A DNA stretch of 64,000 bases from NCBI GenBank assembly GCA_964023275.1, contig OZ029922.1, forward strand, positions 733,501 to 797,500. The letters run 5' to 3'. The DNA is from Norana najaformis (taxonomy: Eukaryota > Annelida > Clitellata > Crassiclitellata > Hormogastridae). The position numbers and the translations under genes are program-made. Positions 60,897-64,000 of the stretch are shown here, piece by piece (the first letter of the stretch is position 1; each line of letters begins with the position of its first letter). The notes under the pieces were generated by a model. That model did no database searches. It was not told the DNA's origin and saw only the letters and a program-made list of their open reading frames with translations.

Positions 60897-63390
60897 TGGC
60901 AGCCATCATCACCACCTGACTGAGATCAACGCCATCAGTTGATGCTTCGTTATTAGAAAGTGGTGCGTAATCAACCCTGAAATAATATTCACAACAGAGG
61001 TAAAAATACAGAGACAGAAAATTATGCACAGACACGTGCAAAATTTGTAAGCACAACAACCATTTATGTGTTACGTGACTAAACCAAAATTACAGCAAAG
61101 TAATAAGGAATTCAGCGTTGTAACGAAATACTTCAAAGGAATCCTTCAGAAGACATTGCGTAGTTTTCATAATATAGTAATCAACGAAACAAGAGTCACA
61201 TAAAAGCACACGTATATGAATTCGAGACATTGGGCCAAAAGTGCATTGATTTTTTTAAAAACAAATACCCATTAATTCATATAAAATATCTATTATCGAT
61301 ATATTATTAAAGCAAACATTGAATAAACGTTCATTCATAAAATCTCGATCTTTGTGGCTCGGATCGAAGAAGGAAGAAAACGAAATGGAGGAAAGGGAGG
61401 ACGAGGGGGAAATGGAGGAAAGGGAGGGAGGGCGAAATGGAAGAAAGGGAGGACGAGGGCGAAATGGAGGAAAGGGAGGGAGGGCGAAATGGAAGAAAGG
61501 GAGGACGAGGGCGAAATGGAGGAAAGGGAGGGAGGGCGAAATGGAAGAAAGGGAGGACGAGGGCGAAATGGAGGAAAGAGAGGGAGGGCGAAATGGAAGA
61601 AAGGGAGGACGAGGGCGAAATGGAGGAAAGGGAGGGAGGGCGAAATGGAGGAAAGGGAGGGAGGGCGAAATGGAGGAAAGGGAGGGAGGGCGAAATGAAG
61701 GAAAGGGAGGGAGGGCGAAATGGAAGAAAGGGAGGAAGAGGGCGAAATGGAGGAAAGGGAGGGAGGGCGAAATGGAAGAAAGGGAGGGAGGGCGAAATGG
61801 AGGAAAGGGAGGGAGGGCGAAATGGAGGAAAGAGAGGGAGGGCGAAATGGAAGAAAGGGAGGACGAGGGCGAAATGGAGGAAAGGGAGGGAGGGCGAAAT
61901 GGAAGAAAGGGAGGACGAGGGCGAAATGAAGGAAAGGGAGGGAAGGCGAAATGGAAGAAAGGGAGGACGAGGGCGAAATGGAGAAAAGGGAGGACGAGGG
62001 CGAAATGGAGGAAAGGGAGGACGAGGGCGAAATGGAAGAAAGGGAGGGAGGGCGAAATGGAAGAAAGGGAGGACGAGGGCGAAATGGAGGAAAGGGAGGG
62101 AGGGCGAAATGGAAGAAAGGGAGGACGAGGGCGAAATGGAGGAAAGGGAGGGAGGGCGAAATGGAAGAAAGGGAGGACGAGGGCGAAATGGAGGAAAGGG
62201 AGGGAGGGCGAAATGGAGGAAAGGGAGGGAGGGCGAAATGGAGGAAAGGGAGGGAGGGCGAAATGAAGGAAAGGGAGGGAGGGCGAAATGGAAGAAAGGG
62301 AGGAAGAGGGCGAAATGGAGGAAAGGGAGGGAGGGCGAAATGGAAGAAAGGGAGGGAGGGCGAAATGGAAGAAAGGGAGGGAGGGCGAAATGGAGGAAAG
62401 GGAGGGAGGGCGAAATGGAGGAAAGAGAGGGAGGGCGAAATGGAAGAAAGGGAGGACGAGGGCGAAATGGAGGAAAGGGAGGGAGGGCGAAATGGAAGAA
62501 AGGGAGGACGAGGGCGAAATGAAGGAAAGGGAGGGAAGGCGAAATGGAAGAAAGGGAGGACGAGGGCGAAATGGAGGAAAGGGAGGACGAGGGCGAAATG
62601 GAGGAAAGGGAGGACGAGGGCGAAATGGAAGAAAGGGAGGACGAGGGCGAAATGGAGGAAAGGGAGGACGAGGGCAAAAATGGAGGAAAGGGAAGAAGAG
62701 GGCGAAATGAAGACAGGGCAACAAAACTATTTTAAATAGGTTATTTGCATAATGGTCGGTCAAGCCGGATTCGCGCCGAAATCTGAAAAGAGGTGCGCTG
62801 TAGGATGGGCACCAAATGACAGACATTACATAAACTTATATGCAAATAAAGAAGCTAAGCTAAATTTAGAAAGAGGCCAATAAGCAAATTCGCACCTGCA
62901 TGTTGTACACACCTAATCCGCCCCCAACACAGAGAGACAGACAGATAAACACAGATACAAACAGATACGCAGACATATAGAATTTAAAGGAGTGGTCAAC
63001 ACGTGTGTGGGATTCGGGTAACGAGGGCGCGATTTGATCTAACGGTCTCTTTCAAAACTATGCTGCCACCTAGCGTATGCAACTGACCAAAAACCTGTAC
63101 TGCCACCTGGCGAATGCAATTGAATCTTTACAGCAACATAATTATTTACCACAGCGATCCAAAAGAATTATTGTTCGCTTTTAAATTTTTAGAGATTTTT
63201 CTTTCTACTAAACACCAAGTTTATTAATAAAATATTCATTATGAAATTATTAATGGTAACTTTCGTAAGGAGGAAAAGCAAAAAGGGACAGAAATGTTAA
63301 TTCAATATCTGATGCTCCACACCTCTATTTATAGTTACAAGTGAATAAGTCTACCTCATGCAATACCATGTTGAACGCTAAAACAAATAT
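60897..63390. repeat. Tandem unit 2 (with expanded minisatellite)
   Basis: Second copy of 59435-60830. The length difference is nearly all in the minisatellite, which grew from about 0.19 kb to 1.3 kb. Confidence 0.8.
61381..62712. repeat. Purine-rich minisatellite, expanded, with higher-order structure
   Basis: About 50 units in two lengths: 27 bp (ending GGACGAGGG) and 25 bp (ending GGGAGGG). Within them are GGAGG/GGAAG and GGAAGAG variants. Variant order repeats: the CGAAATGAAGG variant at 61691 recurs at 62259 (568 bp), and that at 61922 recurs at 62515 (593 bp, one 25-bp unit more). So a segment of about 0.57-0.59 kb was itself duplicated. Confidence 0.9.
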
Positions 63391-64000
63391 GACTGCTAAA
63401 ATTGGTATGGCACCTCAATAGACCAATGAATATAAAACCCCTTGTAACAAAAATCAATCCATTTACACTCGCACTTTGGAATTTTTCACTTCTGATCTTA
63501 CCCTTTTCCTGCCCCTGTGTTCCCATCTTATCCTTCATGGACGTCTGATAAATTTTACCTTACCCATTCAAACAATAAGACCATGATTTTAACAATTGCA
63601 ACAAGAAAAGGTAGCGCCTTTCTGAGTTACTCGATCAATAAATGTCGTGATGCACTGAATGAAATCCATCAAATTGTTAGTTTCTTAGCCTCAAGTTATT
63701 TACAAACTAATTTACTGACCGTCTAGAAACTTCGAGACAAGGTGTTTCTTTCAATTCATGCATGGCAGTTATAGTTACTGAATTACGCTAATGAGCGGCC
63801 TGTTAAAATTTAAATAGCGGTATTCAGAGTAAAAGGCGATTTCTTCCATGGAGCACATGGCCAAAATAATAAGCATAAATAAATGAGTAGTGGTCTTCCT
63901 ATTCCCCAGTCTTCCCATTTCTCTCAGCTTAAACACAACCCACCCTAGCCTCCTCTCCCCTTCTCTCTATGGTCTTCTGGAAACTGGACTTGGTTCTTGA
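63391..64000. other. No gene recognised
   Basis: Unique-looking AT-rich sequence; short open frames at 63356-63538 (-) and 63517-63726 (+) have no recognisable features. Confidence 0.45.

Noticed and set aside
61255..62826. Open frame of 523 codons on the minus strand, and frames of 262-361 codons on the plus strand
   Set aside because: They are translations of the 25/27-bp minisatellite, open in several frames on both strands only because the repeat lacks stop codons.
1..64000. CRISPR arrays, bacterial operons or prophage features
   Set aside because: The window is intron-containing animal DNA; direct repeats present are minisatellites and SINEs without spacer structure.

Overview
This is eukaryotic, animal DNA, most likely from a marine invertebrate; the species cannot be resolved from sequence alone. 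Genes are split by phase-consistent GT-AG (some GC-AG) introns, tRNA-derived SINEs and a Tc/hAT-like terminal-repeat DNA element are present, and the coding content is dominated by animal-type C-type lectin domain (CTLD) membrane receptors. I rebuilt exons by eye; every complete gene model sums to a multiple of three with matched splice phases.

Layout. 1-3.4 kb (+): two candidate exons of unknown gene, then the 3' part of a membrane protein (gene A: stalk, one transmembrane helix, ITIM-bearing tail). 6.4-47.7 kb (all -): a tandem array of five apparently intact eight-exon receptors, B (6.4-11.7), C (12.7-19.1), D (20.3-26.7), E (31.2-37.8), F (39.0-47.7), plus a decayed partial copy D' (27.5-29.4). 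C+D and E+F are two copies of one block of about 15-17 kb, offset by about 18.5 kb. 39.3-41.9 and 48.2-50.8 kb: two almost identical DNA transposons in inverted orientation around the 5' seven exons of gene F. 51.8-52.0 kb (-): orphan, frameshifted CTLD exon. 53.5-58.7 kb (+): diverged receptor G. 59.3-63.4 kb: a tandemly duplicated segment carrying a purine-rich minisatellite. No gene is recognised in 63.4-64 kb.

Architecture. Each receptor reads: signal peptide; CTLD1 (two exons); CTLD2 (two exons); Thr/Ser-rich stalk; transmembrane exon; one tyrosine-rich tail exon. Ectodomain exons are all phase 1-1, and the transmembrane exon ends in phase 2. B, D and F share one tail class holding a canonical ITAM (YxxL-x7-YxxI); C and E have very similar ectodomains but a different, longer tyrosine-rich tail; A and G have ITIM-type tails. 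The arrangement resembles vertebrate paired activating/inhibitory receptors: similar ectodomains joined to different signalling tails, alternating along the array. Immune or allorecognition function is inference; no ligand can be read from sequence.
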